Assembly (NCBI RefSeq): GCF_900174485.1
Contig: NZ_LT837803.1
Span: forward strand, 1,565,305 to 1,629,304
DNA: 64,000 nucleotides
Source of the DNA: Sterolibacterium denitrificans
GTDB taxonomy: Bacteria > Pseudomonadota > Gammaproteobacteria > Burkholderiales > Rhodocyclaceae
Reading direction: 5' to 3'
The notes under the pieces were generated by a model that ran no database searches, was not told the DNA's origin, and saw only the letters and a program-made list of their open reading frames with translations. Every line of letters begins with the position of its first letter. Position 1 is the first letter of the stretch. The translations under genes and the position numbers were made by a program. Shown piece after piece: positions 30,524-40,979 of the stretch.

Positions 30524-31117
30524 ATGGCTTGGAACAGTGGCTTGATTCAACGCATCCTGGATTTCGATGCGCGCAATTTCCTTCTGGATAGCCTGCCAAA
30601 AAATGCAACAGGCATGGAAATCGGCGTGCATAAGGGGGATTTCACCAAGCGCATTCTCGAACGCACGAGTCCGGAACTGCTCTATCTCGTCGATCCCTGG
30701 AAATACGAATCCTCAAGCAAGTACAAAAACTCCTGGTACGGTGGTTGGCTCGGCGGCAGCCAGGAACGCATGGACAGGCGTTGCGATGCGGTAAAGCAGC
30801 GTTTTGCCGCAGCCATTTCCCGCGGCAAGGTGAAGGTGCTGCGTGCTTATTCCTCGGACGCCTTTGCCAGCCTGCCCGACGCCCATCTCGACTGGGTGTA
30901 TATCGATGGCAATCACCTCTACGAGTTCGTCAAGTCCGATCTGGAGCAAGCCTGTCGTTGCGTCAAACCCGGCGGCTTGATTACCGGCGATGACTACGGA
31001 GAAGGCGGCTGGTGGGAAGGCGGCGTCAAGCGGGCGGTCGATGAATTCGTGGCGACGCGGGATGACGTCGAACTGGTCTGCATCAAGAAGTGCCAGTTCA
31101 TCCTGAAAAAACGCTGA
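30524..31117 (+). CDS. Class I SAM-dependent methyltransferase-like protein
   Basis: A 197-residue protein resembling the Methyltransf_24 group. Motif I is TGMEIGVHKGDFTKRIL near residue 29; LYLVDPWKY follows as the acidic strand-2 end; HLDWVYIDGNHLYEFVKSDL near residue 122 and KPGGLITGDDYG near residue 150 fit the later strands. The substrate is unknown; relatives often lie in polysaccharide or glycan clusters, but here the neighbours are dut and secF. GGAG precedes the ATG. It ends before a strong terminator. Confidence 0.8.
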   Translation: MAWNSGLIQRILDFDARNFLLDSLPKNATGMEIGVHKGDFTKRILERTSPELLYLVDPWKYESSSKYKNSWYGGWLGGSQERMDRRCDAVKQRFAAAISRGKVKVLRAYSSDAFASLPDAHLDWVYIDGNHLYEFVKSDLEQACRCVKPGGLITGDDYGEGGWWEGGVKRAVDEFVATRDDVELVCIKKCQFILKKR

Positions 31118-31138
31118 ATGCTTGATGCCGGAAAGACG

Positions 31139-31168
31139 AAAGGCGCCGAGTGTCCGCTCGGCGCCTTT
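31139..31168. terminator. Intrinsic terminator between the methyltransferase gene and secF
   Basis: AAAGGCGCCGAG (31139-31150) pairs perfectly with 31157-31168 around a six-base loop and is followed by T's on the plus strand; A's before the stem give a short T run on the minus strand. It serves the convergent genes on both sides. Confidence 0.85.
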
Positions 31169-31192
31169 TGTTCTGGGGACAGTTTGCCGAAG

Positions 31193-32212
31193 CTAGATCA
31201 CGGCTTCTTCCTTGACCTTTTTCGGCTGCACGAACTGTTCGCGTGAAGCGCCGAGCCACATGACCAGCGGCGAGGCGACCAGCACCGAAGAGTAAATTCC
31301 GAAGAGGATGCCGATGGTCAGGGCCAAAGCGAAGTAGTGCAGGGCCGTGCCGCCGAAAATCAGCATCGAGGTGACCATCATTTGCGTCGAGCCGTGGGTG
31401 ATGACGGTACGGGACATGTTGACGGTGATGGAGTGGTCGAGGACTTCTGCCGTGGTCATGCCACGCTTTTTCCGGAAGATTTCACGCACGCGGTCGAAGA
31501 CCACGACCGATTCATTCACCGAATAGCCCAGCACGGCCAGCACCGCAGCCAGCACCGGGAGCGAGAATTCCCACTGAAAGAACGCGAAGCAGCCAAGGAT
31601 GATCACCACGTCATGGAGGTTGGCGATGATGGTCGCGATGGCGAAACGCCATTCGAAGCGGAATGCCAGATAGATGACGATGCCGAAGACCACCAGCAGC
31701 AGCGCCATGGCGCCATCGGAGGCGAGCTCCTTGCCGACCTGCGGGCCGACGAACTCGATGCGCTTGAGGGCCACCGGCTCGGCACCGCTGGCATCGTGGC
31801 AGACGGTTTTTTTGATGTCCTCGCCTTGTTCGGTGGTGTAGTCGAGTTTTTGCGGCTGGCCCTGGACCATGGCACAGAGCGAAGTGAAGATGCGTTCGCT
31901 TTCCTTGCTGGTAGCGCCTTCCTCGGCCGTCTTCAGCGGCAGGCGGATCAGCAGATCGCGCGAACTGCCGAAATTCTGCACTTGCGGGTCAAGAAATCCG
32001 TCCTGCAGCAGGCGCTTGCGCACATTGTCCACATCGGGCGGATGGCTGTAGCTGACTTCCATCAGGGTACCGCCGGTGAACTCGATGGACAGATGCAAGC
32101 CCTTGGTGGCGAGGAAAAAAACGGCAAGCAGGAAGGTGATCAACGAAATGATGTTGAACACCAGCGCATAGCGCATGAAGGGGATGTCCTTCTTGATACG
32201 GAAAAATTCCAT
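31193..32212 (-). CDS. secF: Protein translocase subunit SecF
   Basis: Inner-membrane partner of SecD that uses the proton gradient to help proteins finish crossing through SecYEG. 339 residues, slightly longer than the usual 310-325. TM1 is near residues 14-36; the first periplasmic domain begins LSIEFTGGTLMEV; the C-terminal five-TM half contains VGKELASDGAMALLLV and VLGYSVNESVVVFDRVRE. The periplasmic part carries an insert with two cysteines (SLCAMVQG and KTVCHDASG). It follows secD by 78 bases. Confidence 0.96.
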   Translation of the reverse strand: MEFFRIKKDIPFMRYALVFNIISLITFLLAVFFLATKGLHLSIEFTGGTLMEVSYSHPPDVDNVRKRLLQDGFLDPQVQNFGSSRDLLIRLPLKTAEEGATSKESERIFTSLCAMVQGQPQKLDYTTEQGEDIKKTVCHDASGAEPVALKRIEFVGPQVGKELASDGAMALLLVVFGIVIYLAFRFEWRFAIATIIANLHDVVIILGCFAFFQWEFSLPVLAAVLAVLGYSVNESVVVFDRVREIFRKKRGMTTAEVLDHSITVNMSRTVITHGSTQMMVTSMLIFGGTALHYFALALTIGILFGIYSSVLVASPLVMWLGASREQFVQPKKVKEEAVI

Positions 32213-32290
32213 GAGGCGGGACCTTGGGTATCTGTGTATGCGGGAACGGCGGCGGCAGTCGGTTGGATTGGCCGAATGATTGGATCGCGG

Positions 32291-34171
32291 TTATTTGGTT
32301 CCTGCCGGATCCGGTTTCCAGACCTGGCCGATGGACAGCCTGTCGATCTTGCGCCGCGAGCCATAGATCAGGTTGATGAGGGCGCGCGAAACCACGACCG
32401 AGCTGAAGATCGAAGTCAGGATGCCCAGACAATGCACCACGGCAAAGCCGCGGATGGGACCGGAACCGAAGATCAGCAGTGCAATGCCGGCAATCATCGT
32501 CGTGACGTTGGAGTCGAGAATCGTCGCCCAGGCGCGCTCATAGCCTTTGAAGATGGCGGATTGCGGTGAATCGCCATTGCGCAATTCTTCGCGGATGCGC
32601 TCATTGATCAGCACGTTGGCATCGATGGCCATGCCCAGCGTCAGGGCAATGGCGGCAATCCCCGGCAGTGTCAGCGTTGCCTGCAGCAGCGAGAGCAGGG
32701 CGAACAGGAACATCACGTTGGAGGTCAGCGCGACGACCGAGACCAAGCCGAATACGACGTAGTACACCGTCATGAAAATGGCAATGGCGATGAAGCCGCC
32801 GACGGTCGAGTTGAATCCCTTTTCGATGTTGTCCTTGCCCAGGCTGGGGCCGATGGTGCGCTCTTCGATGATGTCCATCGGCGCTGCCAGCGAGCCGGCG
32901 CGCAGCAGCAGGGCGATGTCGTTGGATTCGACGGTACTCATGCGGCCACTGATCTGCACGCGGCCGCCGCCGATTTCGCTGCGGATCACCGGCGCGGTAA
33001 CGACTTCGCCTTTGCCCTTCTCGATCAGCAGGATGGCCATGCGTTTGCCGACGTTGTCGCGGGTGACTTCCTTGAAAATGCGCGCGCCGGCCGAATCCAG
33101 CGTCAGATGAACGGCCGGTTCGTGTGTATCGCCCGAGAAACCGGGCTGGGCATCGGTCAGCCGTTCGCCGGTCAGCACGACCTGTTTTTTGACCAGCAGG
33201 GCGCGGCCTTCGCGCTCGGTGTAGTACTCGGTGCCGATGGGCGGCTGTCCGCGCGCGGCCTGCTCCATGACGGCAGGATTGGCGCTGTTCTCGTCATCGA
33301 CCATGCGGATTTCCAGGGTGGCCGTGCGCCCGAGGATGTCCTTGGCCTTGGCGGTGTCCTGTACGCCGGGCAGTTGGACGACGATGCGGTCGGCGCCTTG
33401 CTGCTGGATGACGGGCTCGGCGACACCCAGTTCATTGATGCGGTTGCGCAGTGTAGAGATGTTCTGCTTGATGGCAAATTCCTGAATCTTCTTTTCTGCT
33501 TCCGGCTTGAGTCTGCCGATGAGCTTGTAGTCATCGCCGCGGGTGGTTTCACTGAAGGCCAGATCGGGCTGCGCATTGGTCAGGATGGAACGAGCCTTGT
33601 TGCGGGTTTCGGCATCGCGAAAGAGTACGGCCAGATTCATGCCTTCGCGGCTGATGCCGCTATGGCGTATCGTCTTTTCCCGCAGCAGGCTGCGGAGGTC
33701 GGCCGTGGTGGCATCCAGGCGTTTGGTCAGTGCGCCCTTCATGTCCACCTGCAGGAGAAAATGCACGCCGCCACGCAAATCCAGACCCAGATACATCGGC
33801 AGGGCATGCAGGTTGGTCAGCCACTGCGGCGAAGCGGAAAGCAGGTTGAGGGCGATGCTGTAGGCGGGATCGTCGGCATCGGGGTTGAGGGCCTTGGCGA
33901 TGACGTCCTTGGCCTTCATTTGCGTATCGGTATCCTTGAAGCGGATGCGGATGCTGTTGTTGTCGACGAATATGCCGTCATCCGCAAGATTGGCCGCCTT
34001 GATCGCCTCTGCGGCATTTGCCTGAACCTTCTCGTCTACCTTGACGGTGGCCTTGACGCTGGAAATCTGTACTGCCGGCGATTCGCCATAGAAGTTCGGC
34101 AGGGTATAGAGAGCGCCGAGCAACAGGGTCACGGCGACCAGAATGTTCTTCCAGAGGGGATAACGATTCAT
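32291..34171 (-). CDS. secD: Protein translocase subunit SecD
   Basis: 626 residues, matching proteobacterial SecD. TM1 near residues 8-26 is followed by the large periplasmic P1 domain, with LGLDLRGGVHFLLQVDM near residue 127 and RNRINELGVAEPVIQQQG near residue 241. The C-terminal five-TM domain contains LTLGMAIDANVLINERIREE. It acts with SecF and YajC, whose genes flank it. Confidence 0.97.
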   Translation of the reverse strand: MNRYPLWKNILVAVTLLLGALYTLPNFYGESPAVQISSVKATVKVDEKVQANAAEAIKAANLADDGIFVDNNSIRIRFKDTDTQMKAKDVIAKALNPDADDPAYSIALNLLSASPQWLTNLHALPMYLGLDLRGGVHFLLQVDMKGALTKRLDATTADLRSLLREKTIRHSGISREGMNLAVLFRDAETRNKARSILTNAQPDLAFSETTRGDDYKLIGRLKPEAEKKIQEFAIKQNISTLRNRINELGVAEPVIQQQGADRIVVQLPGVQDTAKAKDILGRTATLEIRMVDDENSANPAVMEQAARGQPPIGTEYYTEREGRALLVKKQVVLTGERLTDAQPGFSGDTHEPAVHLTLDSAGARIFKEVTRDNVGKRMAILLIEKGKGEVVTAPVIRSEIGGGRVQISGRMSTVESNDIALLLRAGSLAAPMDIIEERTIGPSLGKDNIEKGFNSTVGGFIAIAIFMTVYYVVFGLVSVVALTSNVMFLFALLSLLQATLTLPGIAAIALTLGMAIDANVLINERIREELRNGDSPQSAIFKGYERAWATILDSNVTTMIAGIALLIFGSGPIRGFAVVHCLGILTSIFSSVVVSRALINLIYGSRRKIDRLSIGQVWKPDPAGTK

Positions 34172-34342
34172 GTGCGAGGAGCGAGGTGCGAGAGATTGGG
34201 AGTGAGAAGTGGCTTGCGAAGAGCTGGGAGAGGGATGGCGTGCTGAAACCTGAAACCGCGGTACGGGCCGAAGAACGAAGAGCCGGCTGAGAAGGCTTTA
34301 CTCCTCAGCCCTCATGGCCAAGGCGGGCCTCGGCGGGAGGCC

Positions 34343-34684
34343 TCACAGACTCTTCAGCGTTCCCTTCGGCAGCAGGTTGGCGACGGCATTCTTCTGAATG
34401 AAGATTTCGACGGATTGGTCCTTGATCGTGCCGACTTCGACGGTCAGGTAGTTTTCGCCGATCTTGACGATGCGTCCGGCCATGCCGCCCTGGGTCACGA
34501 TCTCGTCACCCTTGGCCAGCGCGTCGACCATGTTCTTGTGTTCCTTGGCTTTCTTCATCTGTGGGCGGATCATCAGGAACCACAGCACCACGAACATCAG
34601 CATGATCGGCAGCAACTGCACCAGACCACCCATGCCATCGGGAGCGGCCCCTGCAGCCTGGGCGTAAGCGTTGGAAATCAGCAC
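34343..34684 (-). CDS. yajC: Sec translocon accessory protein YajC
   Basis: 113 residues with one N-terminal membrane helix (VQLLPIMLMFVVLWFLMIRP, near residue 22) and a cytoplasmic beta domain with GDEIVTQGGMAGRIVKI. It belongs to the SecDF-YajC complex. It lies 39 bases downstream of tgt and 171 bases upstream of secD; the gap to secD holds only a weak hairpin. Confidence 0.96.
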   Translation of the reverse strand: MLISNAYAQAAGAAPDGMGGLVQLLPIMLMFVVLWFLMIRPQMKKAKEHKNMVDALAKGDEIVTQGGMAGRIVKIGENYLTVEVGTIKDQSVEIFIQKNAVANLLPKGTLKSL

Positions 34685-34723
34685 GACGGACTCCTGTGAA
34701 TTTTATTCAAGCCGCGGATTATA

Positions 34724-36939
<2,216 letters not shown>

Positions 36940-37131
36940 GGGAGTTGAAGCACAACGGGGAATCGCGGATAATGCGCCCCTTTCGTTCCTCTTCATCTTC
37001 TTCAACCGAGATGAAGGAGCGAAGACAGCGCAGCCGCGCATTTTATGCGAGCTGCGGCAGTTCCAGGCTACTCTGTGGATGAAAAACGTGGTGGCTTGCG
37101 AGTGCGTGGCGTGTGTAGTGTGTGTGATTAA

Positions 37132-37216
37132 GCCCAGGTGGCGGAATAGGTAGACGCGACGGTCTCAAACACCGTTGCCGCAAGGCGTGCCGGTTCGATT
37201 CCGGCCCTGGGCACCA
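37132..37216 (+). tRNA. tRNA-Leu (anticodon CAA)
   Basis: An 85-base tRNA with encoded CCA. Acceptor stem GCCCAGG pairs with CCTGGGC; the anticodon stem ACGGT/ACCGT encloses CTCAAAC with CAA at 37166-37168, reading UUG codons. A long class II variable arm (around TGCCGCAAGGCG) and the T arm GCCGG-TTCGATT-CCGGC complete the fold. It is the only tRNA seen in the window. Confidence 0.97.
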
Positions 37217-37265
37217 GTGGATTCAGGGAAGTTTGCAGTACTGAAACTTCGCCTCCACGATCCAC
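37217..37265 (+). terminator. Two-level hairpin directly after tRNA-Leu
   Basis: GTGGAT (37217-37222) pairs with ATCCAC (37260-37265), and inside it GAAGTTT (37228-37234) pairs with AAACTTC (37244-37250). It starts at the base after CCA. With no T run it could be a processing structure or weak terminator. Bases 37266-37318 hold nothing recognisable. Confidence 0.35.
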
Positions 37266-37318
37266 CGTTATTCAATACGAATGTGCTTGATCCCGCTTTT
37301 TTGGCTGGTGGGCCGTGT

Positions 37319-37753
37319 CTATTCGGACAGATCCGGTTTGAGTCTGGCGGGGAGTTCGGCGCGGGCGCGCTCGCGCAGTTCCGCGAGCAGTTGCTCGCTC
37401 AATCCGTTCATGGTGTTGGCGAGCATCTGGGGAAGCACTTCTTCCAGCCAGCTTTCCAGCGTCTTGCAGATTTTCTGCTGGTGAATCTGCCGCATGGCTG
37501 CGGCAGTTGCGTCCGACGCCGTTGCAGGGGAAGCCGTCACCTCGGCTTCGATGACTTCGGTCAATACCGGTACGTCCTGGCTGTCGAGGGAGAGTGTTTC
37601 TTCTTCGGCAGGCGTGCCCGCAGGCTGTGCGGACTTTGCCTCGGCCAGATCGAGGCTGGAGACGAAGTTGCGGCGTCGCATCAGGGCGTCGGCCTGGTCA
37701 AGCAGCATGTCGCTCCTGTCGCTCGTTCCATTGCTCTCGTTCATGTTGCTCAC
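37319..37753 (-). CDS. Conserved hypothetical protein encoded after holC
   Basis: A 144-residue acidic cytoplasmic protein that I do not recognise by name. The first half is polar and low in complexity (Ser, Ala, Glu, Thr), probably disordered. The last 50 residues, from about QIHQQKICKTLESWLEEVLP onward, form amphipathic helices ending in LPARLKPDLSE. The pattern of an acidic disordered stretch plus a C-terminal WLxxxLP helix recalls PopZ-like polar organisers, but this is only an analogy. Its ATG overlaps the holC stop (ATGA), so it is cotranslated with a replication subunit. Confidence 0.75.
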   Translation of the reverse strand: MSNMNESNGTSDRSDMLLDQADALMRRRNFVSSLDLAEAKSAQPAGTPAEEETLSLDSQDVPVLTEVIEAEVTASPATASDATAAAMRQIHQQKICKTLESWLEEVLPQMLANTMNGLSEQLLAELRERARAELPARLKPDLSE

Positions 37754-38211
37754 AGCGGCGCCTTTTGCAGGTCGAGATACTGGATGTCATGCCCCTGATC
37801 GCGGTAGTAGCGCGCGCGTTCGCGTGCCGGTAGCCGAATGTTTTCTTCCCGGCTGATGATTTCGATGAGTTGCGTGAAACGCTCGAATTCCGGGGGTAGT
37901 TCATTGCCAAGGTTGAGCAGGCTGTTCCGGCTGGTCTGCGCATTGCTTGCATTGCCGCCGAGTTCACTGGCCGTAGTGGCGATGAGTATGGGCGTTTCCG
38001 GCGCGAGGTGCGAGCGCGCGCTGCAATGCGGCAGAAAGCCGGTCGGCGGCGTGGTCCATAGCATGTGATCCAGGCGTTCGGCAATCTGGCGGTCCGGGGC
38101 GTAGATTATGTATCTGTCGTTTGCGTCGGCATCCCTGCTTGCCTGAGTCAGCCAGGTGACGGCGGCCTGCAGGCGATCCGCTGCGTTGTGACAGAACAAA
38201 ACCTGAGTCAT
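37750..38211 (-). CDS. holC: DNA polymerase III chi subunit
   Basis: A 153-residue clamp-loader accessory protein that binds SSB. The N-terminus VLFCHNAADRLQAAVTWLTQA, the segment YIIYAPDRQIAERLDHMLW near residue 33, SRSHLAPETPILIAT-like strand near residue 64 and the C-terminal REENIRLPARERARYYRDQG are typical of HolC. It lies between pepA and an overlapping unknown gene; pepA-holC adjacency is conserved. Confidence 0.93.
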   Translation of the reverse strand: MTQVLFCHNAADRLQAAVTWLTQASRDADANDRYIIYAPDRQIAERLDHMLWTTPPTGFLPHCSARSHLAPETPILIATTASELGGNASNAQTSRNSLLNLGNELPPEFERFTQLIEIISREENIRLPARERARYYRDQGHDIQYLDLQKAPL

Positions 38212-38238
38212 GTGCGCTGGTGTGTGTGAGATCGTGGC

Positions 38239-39738
38239 TTATTCGCCCCGGCTGCGCGCGCGGGCCATGAGGAAGTGGGTCAGCAATGGCACGGGGCGGC
38301 CGGTAGCGCCTTTTTTCTCGCCGGACTTCCAGGCGGTGCCGGCAATGTCCAGATGCGCCCAGTGGAATTTCTTGGTGAAGCGGGCGAGGAAGCTGGCGGC
38401 GGTGATGGTGCCGGCGGCGCGGCCGCCGATGTTGGCCATGTCGGCGAACGGACTCTTCAACTGTTCCTGGTAGTCTTCCCAGAGCGGCAGTTGCCAGGCG
38501 CGATCGTAGGCGTTCTGTCCGGCATTCAGCAGATCGCGGGCAAGCGTGTCGTCATTGGCGAGCAGGCCGCTGGCGACATGGCCGAGGGCGATGACGCAAG
38601 CGCCGGTCAGGGTGGCAATGTCAATGACGCAGGCCGGCTCGAAGCGCTCGGCATAGGTGAGCGCATCGCAGAGTATCAGACGGCCTTCGGCATCCGTATT
38701 GAGGATTTCGATGGTTTGTCCGGACATCGAGGTCACGATGTCGCCTGGCCGTGTGGCATTGCCGCCAGGCATGTTCTCGGTGGTGGGGATGATGCCGACG
38801 ACGTTGAGCTTGAGACCCATCTGGGCGATGGCCTTCATGGTGCCGAGGACGCTGGCTGCGCCGCACATGTCGTACTTCATCTCGTCCATTTCGGCGCCGG
38901 GTTTCAGCGAAATGCCGCCGGTATCGAAGGTGATGCCCTTGCCGACCAGTACTACCGGCTTGGCCGTATTCTTACCGCCGTCATGTCTGAGAATGATGAA
39001 TTTTGGCGGCTGGTGGCTGCCGCGAGCGACCGAAAGCAGCGAGCCCATGCCGAGCTTTTCCATATCCTCGCGTTCGAGGATTTCAGCCTTGAGCGGATAG
39101 GTTTTGGCGAGCTCGAGCGCTTGCTCGGCCAGATAGCCTGGGGTGCAGACATTGCCAGGCAGGTTGCCGAGATCCTTGCAGAGATTCATGCCCAGGACGA
39201 TGGCCTGGCCTTCCTCCAGCGCCTTTTCGGCAGCGGCAAGATCGGTGCGGCTTTCCACGGCCAGCGTCAGTTTGCGCAGCGGGCGGCGGACTTCGTCTTT
39301 CTTCGATTTGTAATGATCGAAGCGGTAGAGCGTTTCGGCCGCGATCAGCACGGTTTGACGGATGCGCCAGGGCAGGTCGCATTTCTTCACCGCCAGTTCG
39401 GTCAGCGTGATGGTGGCGTCGAAGGCGCCGATTTCATTGAGGGTGCGGATGGTGGTGGCGATGGCGGTACGGAATTCCTTTTCACGGAACTCCTTTTCCT
39501 TGCCCAGGCCGACCAGCAGGATGCGGTCGCACAGCGTGCCGGGAACGTTGTGCAGGAGCAGCGTCGTGCCGGATTTGCCTTCCAGGTCGCCGCGCCGCAG
39601 CAGGTCGGAAATGTACTGGTTGCTGGCCTTGTTGAGAATTTCGCCCGGGACGGTCAGCTTGCGTGGTTCGAAGACGCCAACCACGACACAGGCACTGCGC
39701 TGTTTTTCGGGACTGCCGCTTTTTATGCTAAATTCCAT
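38239..39738 (-). CDS. pepA: Leucyl aminopeptidase (cytosol aminopeptidase)
   Basis: A 499-residue M17 metallopeptidase that removes N-terminal residues from peptides; in enterics PepA also binds DNA. The metal and substrate residues are in VGKGITFDTGGISLKPG near residue 263 and in the signature NTDAEGRLILCDAL near residue 343. A sigma-70-like promoter lies at 39863-39892. The gene is divergent from lptF, the usual pepA/lptFG arrangement. Confidence 0.96.
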   Translation of the reverse strand: MEFSIKSGSPEKQRSACVVVGVFEPRKLTVPGEILNKASNQYISDLLRRGDLEGKSGTTLLLHNVPGTLCDRILLVGLGKEKEFREKEFRTAIATTIRTLNEIGAFDATITLTELAVKKCDLPWRIRQTVLIAAETLYRFDHYKSKKDEVRRPLRKLTLAVESRTDLAAAEKALEEGQAIVLGMNLCKDLGNLPGNVCTPGYLAEQALELAKTYPLKAEILEREDMEKLGMGSLLSVARGSHQPPKFIILRHDGGKNTAKPVVLVGKGITFDTGGISLKPGAEMDEMKYDMCGAASVLGTMKAIAQMGLKLNVVGIIPTTENMPGGNATRPGDIVTSMSGQTIEILNTDAEGRLILCDALTYAERFEPACVIDIATLTGACVIALGHVASGLLANDDTLARDLLNAGQNAYDRAWQLPLWEDYQEQLKSPFADMANIGGRAAGTITAASFLARFTKKFHWAHLDIAGTAWKSGEKKGATGRPVPLLTHFLMARARSRGE

Positions 39739-39862
39739 CGCTCTGTTGCTCCTTGTATGACGCTTACTCGCACAGCGTTCCGGTTGCGTCCGTGAATCAT
39801 TTCAACCATTTTCCCTGCTGTGGTGTGCGCCGCGATTTTGGTGAAAATCGATAGACTTTTTG

Positions 39863-39892
39863 ATTATCACTAACTTTTTCAGCAAAAGTCAA
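39863..39892 (-). promoter_or_regulatory. Probable pepA promoter, next to the lptF start
   Basis: On the minus strand, TTGACT (39892-39887) and GATAAT (39868-39863) stand 18 bases apart; with TGATAA as -10 the spacer would be 17. The -35 box ends eight bases before the lptF start codon. A leader of about 118 bases would precede pepA. Confidence 0.5.
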
Positions 39893-39899
39893 AATCAAA

Positions 39900-40979
39900 A
39901 TGATTTATCAGCGTGCGGCTCTGCGTGAGTTTGCCAATACTTCCATCGCGGTTTTCGTTGCCCTGCTTGCCGTCATGCTGACAACCCAGCTGATCCGGCT
40001 GCTGGCCGAGGCGGCGGGGGGAAAGCTGGCCTCGGAGGCCGTACTGGCGCTGATGGGCTTCGCTGCCATCAATTATCTTCCGACCCTGTTGTCGCTCTCC
40101 TTGTTCATCGCGGTGCTGTTGTCGCTGGCGCGCGCCTATCGCGATTCCGAAATGGTGGTCTGGTTTTCCAGCGGTTTGTCGCTGACTGCCTGGATTCGCC
40201 CGGTGCTGGCGTTCGCGCTGCCGATCGTGCTCATCATTGCCGTGCTGTCGATTTTTCTGTCGCCCTGGGCGATATCGAAAAGCCTGGAGTTTCGCCAGAA
40301 GATGAAGGAGCGCGACGATGTCTCCCAGGTCGCGCCGGGCAGCTTCAAGGAGTCGTCGATGGCGGATCGCGTATTCTTTGTCGAAGCGGTGGCCGGGGAC
40401 GAAAGGCTGGTCAAGAACGTGTTCATCAGCTCGATGCAGCACGGCAAGCTGGGCGTCATGGCAGCCGCAAGAGGCTATCAGCAGCTCATGGCCAACGGCG
40501 ATCGTTTTCTGGTGCTGGAAAACGGGCGCCGCTATGAGGGGGTGCCGGGACAGGCCGATTATCGCGTCATGGAATTCGAACGCTACGCGGTGCGCGTCGA
40601 AACGCGCGAATCGCAAGGCTTCGTCGAGACGCCGAAGAGCCTGCCGCTGCAGAAGCTGCTGGAAAATCCGACGCCACCCAATCTGGGCCAGATACTCTGG
40701 CGTGTGGGCGTGCCATTGGCGGCGTTCATTCTGGCCTTGCTGGCGATTCCCTTGTCCTTCGTCAATCCGCGTGCCGGGCGCGCCAACAATCTGATTTTTG
40801 CCATTCTCATCTACATGATCTACAGCAATCTGATCAGCATCAGCCAGGCTTGGGTGTCGCAAGGACGGTTGAGTTTCGGCATGGGCGTCTGGATCGTCCA
40901 TGCGGCAGTGCTGGTGTTGCTGCTGCTGCTGTTTTTCCGCCGCTTGACGGTGTTTTCCTGGGGGCGGTTGTGGCGCTGA
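39900..40979 (+). CDS. lptF: LPS export ABC transporter permease LptF
   Basis: 359 residues; one of two permeases of the LptB2FG complex that pulls lipopolysaccharide from the inner membrane. TM helices lie at both ends (near residues 15-35, 55-80, 100-125, and 270-355) around a periplasmic beta-jellyroll domain, with the conserved LPLQKLLENPTP lead into the second membrane half. The ATG at 39900 has no visible Shine-Dalgarno sequence. The stop lies inside the lptG start region. Confidence 0.95.
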   Translation: MIYQRAALREFANTSIAVFVALLAVMLTTQLIRLLAEAAGGKLASEAVLALMGFAAINYLPTLLSLSLFIAVLLSLARAYRDSEMVVWFSSGLSLTAWIRPVLAFALPIVLIIAVLSIFLSPWAISKSLEFRQKMKERDDVSQVAPGSFKESSMADRVFFVEAVAGDERLVKNVFISSMQHGKLGVMAAARGYQQLMANGDRFLVLENGRRYEGVPGQADYRVMEFERYAVRVETRESQGFVETPKSLPLQKLLENPTPPNLGQILWRVGVPLAAFILALLAIPLSFVNPRAGRANNLIFAILIYMIYSNLISISQAWVSQGRLSFGMGVWIVHAAVLVLLLLLFFRRLTVFSWGRLWR

